Shown: piece after piece, positions 33,381-42,301 of the stretch
Numbering within the stretch: position 1 is the first letter of the stretch
Layout of the letters: each line of letters begins with the position of its first letter
Notes under the pieces: model-generated
The model's database searches: none
What the model was told of the DNA's origin: nothing
What the model saw: the letters and a program-made list of their open reading frames with translations, nothing else
NCBI RefSeq assembly: GCF_021531895.1
Contig: NZ_JAFBIX010000010.1
Coordinates: 36,871-100,870, forward strand
Source: Faecalicatena contorta
Lineage (GTDB): Bacteria; Bacillota; Clostridia; Lachnospirales; Lachnospiraceae
DNA: 64,000 bases
Reading direction: 5' to 3'
Made by a program: the position numbers and the translations under genes

Positions 33381-35867
33381 TTAATACTCAGGAACCTCAT
33401 TATTCACTTCAACAGTCACCTTATCCAGTTTCCAGATATCATCCACATATTCCTGAATGGTTCTGTCAGAAGAGAATTTACCACAGCAAGCAGTATTCAG
33501 AAGAGCCATCTTCGCCCATCTTTCCTTGTCTTCGTAAGCTGCTCCTACCTTCTCCTGTGCCTCTGCATAAGCGCGGAAATCTTTCAGGATGAAGTACATA
33601 TCTGCACGGTTGCCGCCCCTAGTGTTCAGAAGAGAATTGTACAGATCACGGTACATCTCTGTGTCGCCATTTGAGTAGGTTCCATTTACCAGCTGGTCAA
33701 CGACTTTGCGCACATCTGGATCGTTGTTATAGATATCCCATGGATTATAGCCGCCATTCTGCTCATAGTTAATGACTTCGTCTGAACTCAGACCGAAGAT
33801 AAATGCATTTTCAATTCCGACTTCTTCCACGATCTCTACGTTTGCACCGTCCATAGTTCCAAGAGTCGGAGCACCATTTAACATGAACTTCATATTACCA
33901 GTACCAGATGCTTCTTTGGAAGCCGTTGAGATCTGCTCGCTGACATCTGCTGCCGCGAAGATCATCTCTGCATTGGATACACGGTAATCCTCGATAAATA
34001 CAACTTTAATCTTACCGTTGATGCTGCGGTCATTATTGATGACATCTGCAACGGAATTGATCAGCTTAATAATCTGTTTTGCACGGATGTATCCTGCAGA
34101 TGCTTTGGCACCAAAGATAAATGTTCTTGGGAAGAAATGTTTCTCTGGATGCTCTTTGATCTGATTATACAGATACATAACATGCATAATATTCAACAGC
34201 TGACGTTTGTATTCGTGGAGACGTTTTACCTGTACGTCAAAGATAGATCTTGGATCCACTTCGATTCCGTTGTGCTCCAGAATATATTTTGCCAGACGCT
34301 CTTTGTTCTTATACTTAATATCCATGAATTCCTGACAAGCCTTCGGATCGTCGGCCAACGGCTTCAGTCCACTCATCAGAGACAGGTCTGTAATCCAGTC
34401 CTTGGTTCCAAGCTTCTCGGTTACCCAGTCAGCAAGAAGCGGGTTACCATGCATCAGGAAACGTCTCTGCGTGATACCATTTGTCTTGTTGTTGAACTTC
34501 TGTGGCATCATCTGGTAGAAATCTTTTAATTCCTGTTTCTTCAGAATCTCTGTGTGAAGTCTTGCCACACCGTTGACAGAGTAACCGGCAACGATTGCAA
34601 GATGAGCCATTTTCACCTGACCGTCTCTTAAGATTGCCATACTCTTAACCTTATTCTCATCACCCGGATACATTGCACGGATCTGCTCAATAAAGCGGCG
34701 GTCGATCTCCTGAATGATCTGGTATACACGAGGAAGCAGTCTTGAGAACAAGTCGATCGGCCATTTCTCCAGAGCCTCTGCCATAATGGTATGGTTGGTG
34801 TATGCACAGACTTTTGTGGTGATCTCCCATGCTTCATCCCATCCCAGATTCTCTTCATCCAGCAGGATACGCATTAACTCTGCAACTGCAACGGTTGGAT
34901 GTGTATCGTTCATCTGCACGGTCATCTTCTCATATAACTTGTGAATGTCGTCATGTTTTCTCTTATATTTTGCAACTGCTGCCTGAAGACTTGCAGATAC
35001 GAAGAAATACTGCTGTTTCAGTCTCAGCTCTTTTCCTGCATAATGATTATCATTTGGATACAGGACCTCTACAATATTCTTTGCCAGGTTCTGCTGCTCT
35101 ACTGCCTTGTGATAATCTCCACGGTCAAATGACTCCAGCTGGAAGTCTACGATCGGCTCTGCATCCCAGATACGTAAGGTGTTAACCACATGATTATTGT
35201 ATCCTACGATTGGATAATCATATGGAACCGCCATAACAGATTCGTAGTTTTCCTGTTTAAAGCGAATATCCCCAGTCTGATTGTCGTACTCAACACGGAT
35301 ATTTCCGCCAAAGCGAACTTCCTTGGCATATTCTGGTCTTCTTAATTCAAACGGATTGCCGTCTTTCAGCCAGTTATCCGGTGTCTCTACCTGATAACCA
35401 TTTTCAATCTTCTGTTTGAACATTCCATAACGATAACGGATACCACAGCCATATGCTGCATATCCCAAAGATGCAAGTGAATCCAAGAAGCAGGCTGCCA
35501 GACGTCCCAGACCGCCATTACCAAGTGCCGGATCCGGCTCCTGATCTTCGATGGCATTGAGGTCAATTCCCATCTCGTCCAATGCTTCTTTTACTTCTGT
35601 ATACGCTGTCATATTAATCAGGTTATTGCCAAGTGCCCTTCCTAACAAGAACTCCATAGACATGTAATATACGATCTTCGGATCATCTTTGTCATACTGT
35701 CTCTGCGTTGCGATCCAGTCATCAATAATTGCTTCTTTTACTGCATAAGATACTGCCTGGAATAACTGTTGAGGCGTCGCTTCTTTCACGGTTTTACGAA
35801 ACAGATGCTTTACGTTGCTTTCCACTTCTTTCTTAAATGCTTCTTTCTCAAATCTTGGATTATACAT
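33381..35867 (-). CDS. glgP: Glycogen phosphorylase
   Basis: GlgP releases glucose 1-phosphate from glycogen or other alpha-1,4-glucans. The 828-residue length is standard for the family. Marks include EDQEPDPALGNGGLGRLAACFLDSLASLGYAAYGCGIRY near residue 105, MNDTHPTVAV, and the pyridoxal-phosphate lysine in KEASGTGNMKFMLNGAPTLGTMDGANVEI. A GGAAGGGAAG site precedes the ATG. No other glycogen gene is adjacent. Its terminator overlaps the spoIID leader. Confidence 0.97.
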   Translation of the reverse strand: MYNPRFEKEAFKKEVESNVKHLFRKTVKEATPQQLFQAVSYAVKEAIIDDWIATQRQYDKDDPKIVYYMSMEFLLGRALGNNLINMTAYTEVKEALDEMGIDLNAIEDQEPDPALGNGGLGRLAACFLDSLASLGYAAYGCGIRYRYGMFKQKIENGYQVETPDNWLKDGNPFELRRPEYAKEVRFGGNIRVEYDNQTGDIRFKQENYESVMAVPYDYPIVGYNNHVVNTLRIWDAEPIVDFQLESFDRGDYHKAVEQQNLAKNIVEVLYPNDNHYAGKELRLKQQYFFVSASLQAAVAKYKRKHDDIHKLYEKMTVQMNDTHPTVAVAELMRILLDEENLGWDEAWEITTKVCAYTNHTIMAEALEKWPIDLFSRLLPRVYQIIQEIDRRFIEQIRAMYPGDENKVKSMAILRDGQVKMAHLAIVAGYSVNGVARLHTEILKKQELKDFYQMMPQKFNNKTNGITQRRFLMHGNPLLADWVTEKLGTKDWITDLSLMSGLKPLADDPKACQEFMDIKYKNKERLAKYILEHNGIEVDPRSIFDVQVKRLHEYKRQLLNIMHVMYLYNQIKEHPEKHFFPRTFIFGAKASAGYIRAKQIIKLINSVADVINNDRSINGKIKVVFIEDYRVSNAEMIFAAADVSEQISTASKEASGTGNMKFMLNGAPTLGTMDGANVEIVEEVGIENAFIFGLSSDEVINYEQNGGYNPWDIYNNDPDVRKVVDQLVNGTYSNGDTEMYRDLYNSLLNTRGGNRADMYFILKDFRAYAEAQEKVGAAYEDKERWAKMALLNTACCGKFSSDRTIQEYVDDIWKLDKVTVEVNNEVPEY

Positions 35868-35905
35868 ATTTAACTTCCCTTCCTATTCTCAGACACAGAG
35901 AGCAA

Positions 35906-38900
35906 TTATTTTCTCTCTACACCGAGTGTTACCTTTTCACCGTTGATCTTCCACTCTTTTACATAACCTGCAGGTGCCGCTTTCTCCACCTTCAGTGCAA
36001 GAGTCTCGTCTCCGATGGTCTCTGCATTTGCTGCAAATACTGCCTCAGCCTTCTCTGTTCCTTCATAAGTGATCTCAATCTTATCCATCACTTCAAAGCC
36101 AGCTTCCTTACGCATGGTCTGTACTTTACTGATGATCTCACGTACAAATCCTTCTTCCAGAAGCTCTTCTGACAGATTCGTATCCAGAACCACTGTGATA
36201 CCATTATCATTTTCAGATACATAGCCTTCCATCTGAGCGCTTTCAATCAACAGATCTTCACGGAACAGTGTAATCTCCTGTCCGTTAATATCTAACTTCA
36301 GGGCATCTGTAGCATTCAACTCATCCATTGCTGCATTTCCGTCGATCGTACCGAGCGCTGCCTTAATGCCTCCTAACATTTTACCATATTTTGGTCCCAC
36401 TGTCTTTAGTTGAGGTTTGAAAGAATATGACGTAAAATCACGGACTTCTTGTGTAAATGTCATAGTTTTTACGTTCAATTCGTCTTCTACGATCTCCTGA
36501 TAGAATTCTGGAAGCTCAAAAGATGCCTTCACATACATCTGTCCGATTGGCTGACGGTTCTTGATGTTTGCAGTATTTCTGCAGGCACGTCCCATCACTA
36601 CCAGCTTCAGGACTTTATCCATGTTAGACTCCAGTTCCTCATCGATATAAGCATCATTTGCAACCGGGAAGTCACACAGGTGAATACTTTCTGGCGCATC
36701 CTGATCAATGCTTCTTACCAGATTCTGGTAGATATCTTCCGTCATGAACGGAATCATCGGAGCTGCAGCCTTGCAGACTTCTACAAGTGCTGTGTACAGA
36801 GTCATGTAGGCATTGATCTTATCCTGCTCCATTCCCTTTGCCCAGAAACGCTCACGGCTTCTTCTTACATACCAGTTACTCATATCATCCACAAAATCCT
36901 GCAATGCTCTTGCTGCTTCCGGGATCCTGTAATTGCCAAGATCATCGTCTACTTCTTTGATCAAAGTATTCAGCTTGGACAGTAACCATTTATCCATAAC
37001 GGATAATTTATCATATTCCAATGCATACTTGGTTGCATCAAACTCATCAATATTCGCATACAGTACGAAGAAAGCATAAGTATTCCACAGAGTTCCCATG
37101 AATTTGCGCTGTCCTTCGGTTACTGCTTTTCCGTGGAAACGATTTGGCAGCCACGGAGCACTATTTACATAGAAATACCAACGAATCGCATCTGCACCGT
37201 ATTTCTCCAGTGCGTCAAATGGATCCACCGCATTTCCCTTGGACTTACTCATCTTCTGTCCATTCTCATCCTGCACATGGCCCAGAACGATAACGTTCTT
37301 ATATGGCGCCTTGTTGAAGATCAGAGTAGAGATTGCCAGCAGAGAATAGAACCATCCACGGGTCTGGTCTACCGCTTCAGAAATAAAATCTGCCGGGAAC
37401 TGCTTCTCGAACAATTCCTGATTCTCAAATGGATAGTGGTGCTGGGCAAATGGCATAGAACCAGAGTCGAACCAGCAGTCGATAACCTCTGGAACACGAT
37501 GCATTTCCTTACCGCAGATCGGACACTTGATCGTCACTTCATCAATATATGGGCGGTGCAGCTCGATATCATCCGGGCAGTTGTCAGACATTTCCTTCAA
37601 TTCCGCAATGCTGCCGATGGAATGCTGATGTCCACACTCACACTCCCAGATATTCAGCGGAGTTCCCCAGTAACGGTTACGGCTGATACCCCAGTCCTGA
37701 ACATTTTCCAGCCAGTCGCCAAAACGGCCCTTACCGATACTTTCCGGGATCCAGTTGATGGTATTATTATTCGCGATCAGATCGTCCTTAACATCCGTCA
37801 TCTTGATGAACCAGGATTCGCGAGCGTAATAGATCAGCGGAGTATCACATCTCCAGCAGTGTGGATAACTATGCTCGAACTTCGGAGCATCGAACAACAG
37901 TCCTCTTGCTTCCAGATCCTTCAACACTTCCGGATCAGCCTTCTTCACAAATAATCCGGCAAATGGAGTCGTCTCTCCCATATTACCCTTCTCATCAACC
38001 AGCTGAACAAACGGCATGTCATACTTGCGTCCGACCTTGGCATCGTCTTCACCAAATGCAGGTGCGATATGAACCACACCAGTACCATCTGTCAATGTTA
38101 CATAAGAATCACAGGTAATAAAGAACGCTTTCTTATTCTGCTTCGCTGCACAGTCATAAGCACACTGATACAACGGCTCATACTCCTTGTACTCCAGGTT
38201 CTTTCCTTTATAAGTCTCAAGGACTTCATAATCAGCGGTTCCCTCAGCAGCGCCAGACTTCTCCGCCAGACCGCCAAGAACCGTATCAAGCAGTGCTCCG
38301 GCCATGTAATATACATAACCATCCGCAGCCTTTACCTTCACATACTCCTCATCCGGGTTCACACAGAGACCGATATTAGACGGCAATGTCCAAGGCGTCG
38401 TCGTCCATGCCAGAAAATAAGCATCCTCGCCAATGACCTTGAAACGAACGATCGCAGAACGCTCCTTAACATCCTTATATCCCTGCGCAACTTCCTGCGC
38501 AGACAGCGGAGTTCCACAACGCGGGCAGTAAGGCACGATCTTGAATCCCTTATACAGAAGCCCCTTGTCCCAGATCTTCTTTAATGCCCACCATTCAGAC
38601 TCAATAAAGTTATTATCATACGTAACATACGGATTCTCCATATCCGCCCAGAAACCAACAGTACCTGAGAAATCCTCCCACATACCCTTGTATTTCCATA
38701 CACTCTCTTTACATCTCTTAATAAATGGCTCCAGACCATACTCCTCGATCTGGTCCTTGCCATCCAGGCCAAGAGCCTTCTCAACCTCCAGCTCAACCGG
38801 CAGACCGTGGGTATCCCATCCAGCCTTACGCGGAACCTCATAACCCTTCATCGTACGATATCTCGGGATCATATCCTTGATAACACGCGTCAGCACATGC

Positions 38901-39070
38901 CCGATGTGCGGCTTACCATTCGCAGTCGGAGGACCATCATAGAACATGTAGATCTCGTTCCCCTCACGCTCCTTCATACTCTTCTCAAAGATGTGATTCT
39001 CCTCCCAGAACTTCTCAGTAGCCTTCTCCCTGTCCACAAAATTCAAATCTGTAGAAACCTTCTTATACAT
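35906..39070 (-). CDS. ileS: Isoleucyl-tRNA synthetase (long form)
   Basis: IleS charges tRNA-Ile and edits misactivated valine. The chain is 1054 residues, longer than the E. coli type (about 940), and matches the eukaryote-like type 2 form, which in other bacteria is linked to natural mupirocin tolerance. That property is not shown here. Motifs are the HIGH variant GKPHIGHVL, WDTHGLPVELEVEKALG, the editing domain (AWTTTPWTLPSN), WFYSLLAISTLIF and KMSKSKGNAVDP. The start ATG at 39070 follows AAGGAGG. The leader holds an Ile T-box and repeat II-5. Confidence 0.97.
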   Translation of the reverse strand: MYKKVSTDLNFVDREKATEKFWEENHIFEKSMKEREGNEIYMFYDGPPTANGKPHIGHVLTRVIKDMIPRYRTMKGYEVPRKAGWDTHGLPVELEVEKALGLDGKDQIEEYGLEPFIKRCKESVWKYKGMWEDFSGTVGFWADMENPYVTYDNNFIESEWWALKKIWDKGLLYKGFKIVPYCPRCGTPLSAQEVAQGYKDVKERSAIVRFKVIGEDAYFLAWTTTPWTLPSNIGLCVNPDEEYVKVKAADGYVYYMAGALLDTVLGGLAEKSGAAEGTADYEVLETYKGKNLEYKEYEPLYQCAYDCAAKQNKKAFFITCDSYVTLTDGTGVVHIAPAFGEDDAKVGRKYDMPFVQLVDEKGNMGETTPFAGLFVKKADPEVLKDLEARGLLFDAPKFEHSYPHCWRCDTPLIYYARESWFIKMTDVKDDLIANNNTINWIPESIGKGRFGDWLENVQDWGISRNRYWGTPLNIWECECGHQHSIGSIAELKEMSDNCPDDIELHRPYIDEVTIKCPICGKEMHRVPEVIDCWFDSGSMPFAQHHYPFENQELFEKQFPADFISEAVDQTRGWFYSLLAISTLIFNKAPYKNVIVLGHVQDENGQKMSKSKGNAVDPFDALEKYGADAIRWYFYVNSAPWLPNRFHGKAVTEGQRKFMGTLWNTYAFFVLYANIDEFDATKYALEYDKLSVMDKWLLSKLNTLIKEVDDDLGNYRIPEAARALQDFVDDMSNWYVRRSRERFWAKGMEQDKINAYMTLYTALVEVCKAAAPMIPFMTEDIYQNLVRSIDQDAPESIHLCDFPVANDAYIDEELESNMDKVLKLVVMGRACRNTANIKNRQPIGQMYVKASFELPEFYQEIVEDELNVKTMTFTQEVRDFTSYSFKPQLKTVGPKYGKMLGGIKAALGTIDGNAAMDELNATDALKLDINGQEITLFREDLLIESAQMEGYVSENDNGITVVLDTNLSEELLEEGFVREIISKVQTMRKEAGFEVMDKIEITYEGTEKAEAVFAANAETIGDETLALKVEKAAPAGYVKEWKINGEKVTLGVERK

Positions 39071-39082
39071 AATAACCTCCTT

Positions 39083-39161
39083 GGGGACGTAGTACTTTTG
39101 CAAAGTACTACGTCCCAAAATAAAAAATGTGGTGTACCTAATTGAAATATGCCCTGTACCC
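39083..39161. repeat. Type II repeat copy II-5 in the ileS leader
   Basis: The hairpin (39083-39116) with GGGGACGTAGTACTTT arms directly touches the ileS Shine-Dalgarno (39076-39082). TGTGGTGTACC (39128) and GCCCTGTACCC (39151) follow. It is inverted relative to the other type II copies and lies between the T-box terminator and ileS. Confidence 0.85.
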
Positions 39162-39187
39162 AAAATGAATTTTTTCGTGGATATAGA

Positions 39188-39430
39188 ACAAAAAAGCTTC
39201 CGTCCTGAATAGGACGAAAGCTGTACTTACGTTTATAAACCACCTAAACATACTATCATATGTCTTCTCTGTAACGGGCGAATCCCGGCAGCCTTTACTC
39301 GGTTCAACTTACCGCCTTTCAGGAACTGCAACTCGGAAGTGATATTCAGATATATTCTACTTGTATCAGGCTCCCACCATCCCCGATTCTCTGCATCGTT
39401 CAAATATAACCTACTGTCTTCGTCAACATT
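39188..39430 (-). ncRNA. T-box leader (Ile specifier) upstream of ileS
   Basis: On the minus strand the leader has GAAGACAGTAGG (AGTA motif), CAGAGAATCGGGGATGGTGGG in stem I, and an ATC specifier at 39343-39341 followed by A (GAATATCACTTCCGAG). A stem III region and the T-box AGGTGG (39245-39240) with TTTCGTCCT follow. The terminator is AGCTTTCGTCCT / AGGACGGAAGCT with six or more T. The ATC codon and downstream ileS agree. Confidence 0.88.
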
Positions 39431-39449
39431 TTTCTCAATATGCGGTTTT

Positions 39450-39479
39450 ATTATACTGAAAACCCCCTTGATTCGTCAA
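39450..39479 (-). promoter_or_regulatory. Sigma-A promoter of the ileS T-box transcript
   Basis: On the minus strand TTGACG (39479-39474) and TATAAT (39455-39450) are 18 bp apart, just before the T-box leader. Confidence 0.7.
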
Positions 39480-39527
39480 GGGATTTTTTCACAATGATTC
39501 TGCATATTTTTCGTCATATTGTATAAA

Positions 39528-39602
39528 GGGGACAGGGTAAATCGAAAAAGGGACAGGGATATTTTAATTTGGGACGGAGGAAAATGAAAAAACCCCCGTC
39601 CC
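39528..39602. repeat. Type I repeat copy I-7
   Basis: GGGGACAGGG, GGGACAGGG and a GGGACGGAGG...CCCCCGTCCC hairpin lie between the ileS promoter region and the end of the D,D-carboxypeptidase gene (3 bp away). Confidence 0.85.
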
Positions 39603-39605
39603 AAA

Positions 39606-41030
39606 TTACTTTCGTTTTCTGACGATCATGGTGCGTAAAAATACTGCAATCAGCACCAGTAATAAGATGCTGGCTACGAGGATGATGATTTTTTCGGTCA
39701 GGGACTTTTTGCCGAATTTCTCGACGAGCTTTTCCCACAGGTTTTTCTCATTATCCTCCGATTTTTCTTTTGTCTGCGCCCGCAGCTCTTTGACATCCTG
39801 CACTTTTTGGGCGTGTTCTGCCAGATAAGATTGGCTTAGCACAGCCCGGGCAGAGCCAACTACCTGATCATCATAGCGATATTCTAATGTTGCTTCTGTA
39901 CTTGTCCCGCCATCTGGAATAATCTCCATATCCAAGTCTGTGAATTCCACACCGTTCGGCACCACGACATATCCACTGCATTCATCCACATCTTCTGATG
40001 TTTCATTCTCTTCCACGGAGATCTTCTGGAAGTTGGCAAATGCATAATCGAAGAGATTTCTTGTATCGGGGTATATATTTGCCCCATGGGTGCGCAGCAC
40101 GACGCACACCAACTGTAAGTTGCCGTTATCCGCCATGGTAATCAGCGTAGACAGCGCATCGGATGTGTATCCGGTCTTTCCACCAATCGCATATTCATAA
40201 TAATTCGAGTTCCCTGGAATCAACATCTTATGCTTCTGCTGGAAGACGTGCTGCTCCGTGGTCTCTGATTCAGAAATCTCGTAATTCAAAGTCTGTACAA
40301 TACTGAAGAATTCTGGATACTTGAACAACTCTCTTCCAATCAGTGCCATGTCCCTCGCACAGGTATAATGATTCGGGTCGTGCAGCCCATTAGTGTTCAC
40401 AAAATTCGAATTCTCTCCGCCCAGTTCCTTACACCGGGTATTCATCTGTTCCAGGAACCAGTTATAATCATATCCGGCATTGATTCCCACACTTTCTCCC
40501 ACCGCATAAGCCGCCTCATTGGCTGATGCAAGCAAAGTAGCGTGCAATGCCTGATCCAGCGAGATAATGTTGCCTTCTTTCAAGCCCACCGAAGAATCTC
40601 CCGGCTGCAGAAATGCTACGCTGTCATGGGAAAATGTTACCGTATCCGTCAGTTGCCCATTCTCCAACGCCACTAACGCAGTCAGCACTTTGGTGATACT
40701 TGCCGGATAGTGGTGATCGTCAATATTCTTCGCATACAAGATCGCTCCCGTCCCTACCTCCATCACAATCGCCGCCTCGCCGTAGGTTCCGGGTCCCTGA
40801 GGCCAGTTCTCCCACCCATTACTCTCAACCGGCATCGCATAGACTTGCTGCTGCAACTCCTGCTCCGCTTTTTCGGCTTTCTCCTGCTCCGTCAGCCCTT
40901 CGTCCCCTTCTTCTGCCATCTCTGTGGCCGATACCGTCAGGATCATTCCCGGACAGATTCCACCACATAAGATGACCGACAAGACGACCATCATCAAAAA
41001 GACTGCCAGGATCCGCCTGCCTCTTTTCAT
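39606..41030 (-). CDS. D-alanyl-D-alanine carboxypeptidase (DacF/PBP5 type)
   Basis: This 474-residue serine peptidase trims the terminal D-Ala of peptidoglycan stem peptides. It has a signal peptide (ILAVFLMMVVLSVILCGG), the S11 catalytic triad motifs SITK (YPASITKVLTALVALE), SAN (LASANEAAYAVGE) and KTG (GGKTGYTSDALS). A C-terminal beta domain, a charged linker and a final membrane helix (IIILVASILLLVLIAVFLRTMIV) follow. DacF and DacB versions act in sporulating cells. This one cannot be placed further. GGAGG precedes the ATG at 41030. Confidence 0.94.
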   Translation of the reverse strand: MKRGRRILAVFLMMVVLSVILCGGICPGMILTVSATEMAEEGDEGLTEQEKAEKAEQELQQQVYAMPVESNGWENWPQGPGTYGEAAIVMEVGTGAILYAKNIDDHHYPASITKVLTALVALENGQLTDTVTFSHDSVAFLQPGDSSVGLKEGNIISLDQALHATLLASANEAAYAVGESVGINAGYDYNWFLEQMNTRCKELGGENSNFVNTNGLHDPNHYTCARDMALIGRELFKYPEFFSIVQTLNYEISESETTEQHVFQQKHKMLIPGNSNYYEYAIGGKTGYTSDALSTLITMADNGNLQLVCVVLRTHGANIYPDTRNLFDYAFANFQKISVEENETSEDVDECSGYVVVPNGVEFTDLDMEIIPDGGTSTEATLEYRYDDQVVGSARAVLSQSYLAEHAQKVQDVKELRAQTKEKSEDNEKNLWEKLVEKFGKKSLTEKIIILVASILLLVLIAVFLRTMIVRKRK

Positions 41031-41153
41031 AGATATTTCCTCCGTACATTCCGAGCACCCTTTACAGAGCATGCTCTATATCTCTTACTCATTTTATCAT
41101 ATCTCCCTCTTTATTTCCATGTACAATGTTATGCACACTATGAACCAATGTTG

Positions 41154-41243
41154 ATGCGCAACACAATACAAACGCGCAACACAATACAAATGCGCAACAC
41201 AATACAAATGCGCAACACAATACAAATGCGCAATATGAATACA
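41154..41243. repeat. Tandem array of an 18-bp unit
   Basis: Four near-identical copies of ATGCGCAACACAATACAA (41154, 41172, 41190, 41208) are followed by a decayed fifth (41226). Only one base differs among the first four (A[T/C]GCGC). It lies in the 319-bp gap between the LCP gene terminator and the dac gene. Because 18 is a multiple of three, it creates open frames on both strands, but none has a credible ribosome-binding site. Confidence 0.9.
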
Positions 41244-41274
41244 CAAGATAACTCAACACCCACGCACCATACAC

Positions 41275-41302
41275 AAAAAGGAGAGTACACGCCTCTCCTT
41301 TT
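41275..41302 (-). terminator. Terminator at the end of the kinase/LCP operon
   Basis: A 10-bp stem (AAAAGGAGAG / CTCTCCTTTT) with a 7-nt loop is followed by T residues on the minus strand. It lies about 50 bp after the LCP gene. Confidence 0.75.
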
Positions 41303-41349
41303 ATCACAAAACATATTCAAATCTTACCATTCACGCAACCATCCAGCGA

Positions 41350-42288
41350 TTAATACAGCAATTCCTCCAGGAACTTCTTATTCGCATCAAAATCTATCTC
41401 CAATACTGCCATCCCCTCATAGGTGATATCCGTATAAGTTCCATCCTGCGGAAGACTTGCCTGCTGCATCTTCAGATTATCTACCGCCAGGACATCTTTG
41501 GCCATATCGTAGATCTCTGTCACGCTCATATTCGTCTCAACTTGATTCATGCAGTAATTGATCAGCGAGAGAATGGAGGAAGGATCTTTATCTTCCATTA
41601 CTTTGCGGTATATTCCGTACATGACGCTGCGCTGCCTTCTCGTTCTCTCAAAATCACTTCCCAGTGTACGGTTTCTGGCATGTGCCAGTGCCTGAGAACC
41701 TGTCAGGATCACATCGCCGGACTGGATATTCGGCATACCGTTCTGACGATAATATTCTGCCTCTTCTTCAGAAATATATACCTTCACGCCGCCGATCTCG
41801 TCGATAATGCCAACCAGATTTTCAAAATTAATGGTAATATAATTCTGAATATCCAGATCATAGGTCTTATTAATGGTATTGATTGTAAGACCGACCCCTC
41901 CATATGCGTAGGTATGACCAAGTCTGCTCTTACCATAGCCATCAATATCTACCAGCGAATCTCGCAAGAAGGAAACCACCGTAGATTTATTTTCCTTTTT
42001 GTTAAATGAAACCAGCATCATACTGTCAGAACGTCCCATGTCTGAATTCGGATCTCTGGAATCGGTACCGACCAGCAGTACATTATACACCTGGTCATCC
42101 TTTTGATCTGCCTCTGCAATTTTTACAGACTTCGCCTTTGGATCCACCTCATCTGCAGGGACAATATCAACCGTATCTTTGTAGAATTTCCAGATAATAG
42201 AACCATAGACACCTACAATCAACAGTATCACTGCCAGTATGACAATTCCTATAATTTTCCGCTTTTTATGCTTTCTGAAAAACTTCAT
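41350..42288 (-). CDS. LytR-CpsA-Psr (LCP) family protein
   Basis: LCP enzymes attach wall polymers (teichoic acids, capsules) from lipid carriers to peptidoglycan. The 312-residue chain has an N-terminal helix (IIGIVILAVILLIVGVYGSII) and the LCP domain: NVLLVGTDSRD, RSDSMMLVSFN, VSFLRDSLVDIDGYGKSRLGHTYAYGG, and the Arg-rich ALAHARNRTLGSDFERTRRQR. It is last in the operon after two Wzz-BY-kinase genes, matching the CpsA position in capsule loci. No polymer synthesis gene is nearby. Confidence 0.93.
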   Translation of the reverse strand: MKFFRKHKKRKIIGIVILAVILLIVGVYGSIIWKFYKDTVDIVPADEVDPKAKSVKIAEADQKDDQVYNVLLVGTDSRDPNSDMGRSDSMMLVSFNKKENKSTVVSFLRDSLVDIDGYGKSRLGHTYAYGGVGLTINTINKTYDLDIQNYITINFENLVGIIDEIGGVKVYISEEEAEYYRQNGMPNIQSGDVILTGSQALAHARNRTLGSDFERTRRQRSVMYGIYRKVMEDKDPSSILSLINYCMNQVETNMSVTEIYDMAKDVLAVDNLKMQQASLPQDGTYTDITYEGMAVLEIDFDANKKFLEELLY

Positions 42289-42301
42289 CTACAGTGCCTC
42301 C

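Noticed and set aside
41154..41243. Possible CRISPR array
   Set aside because: Units are contiguous with no spacers and no cas gene is near.
41148..41426. Open frames on both strands across the 18-bp repeat (RNTIQM and CAFVLC repeats)
   Set aside because: They exist because the repeat length is a multiple of three. No ribosome-binding site, promoter or family similarity supports them.
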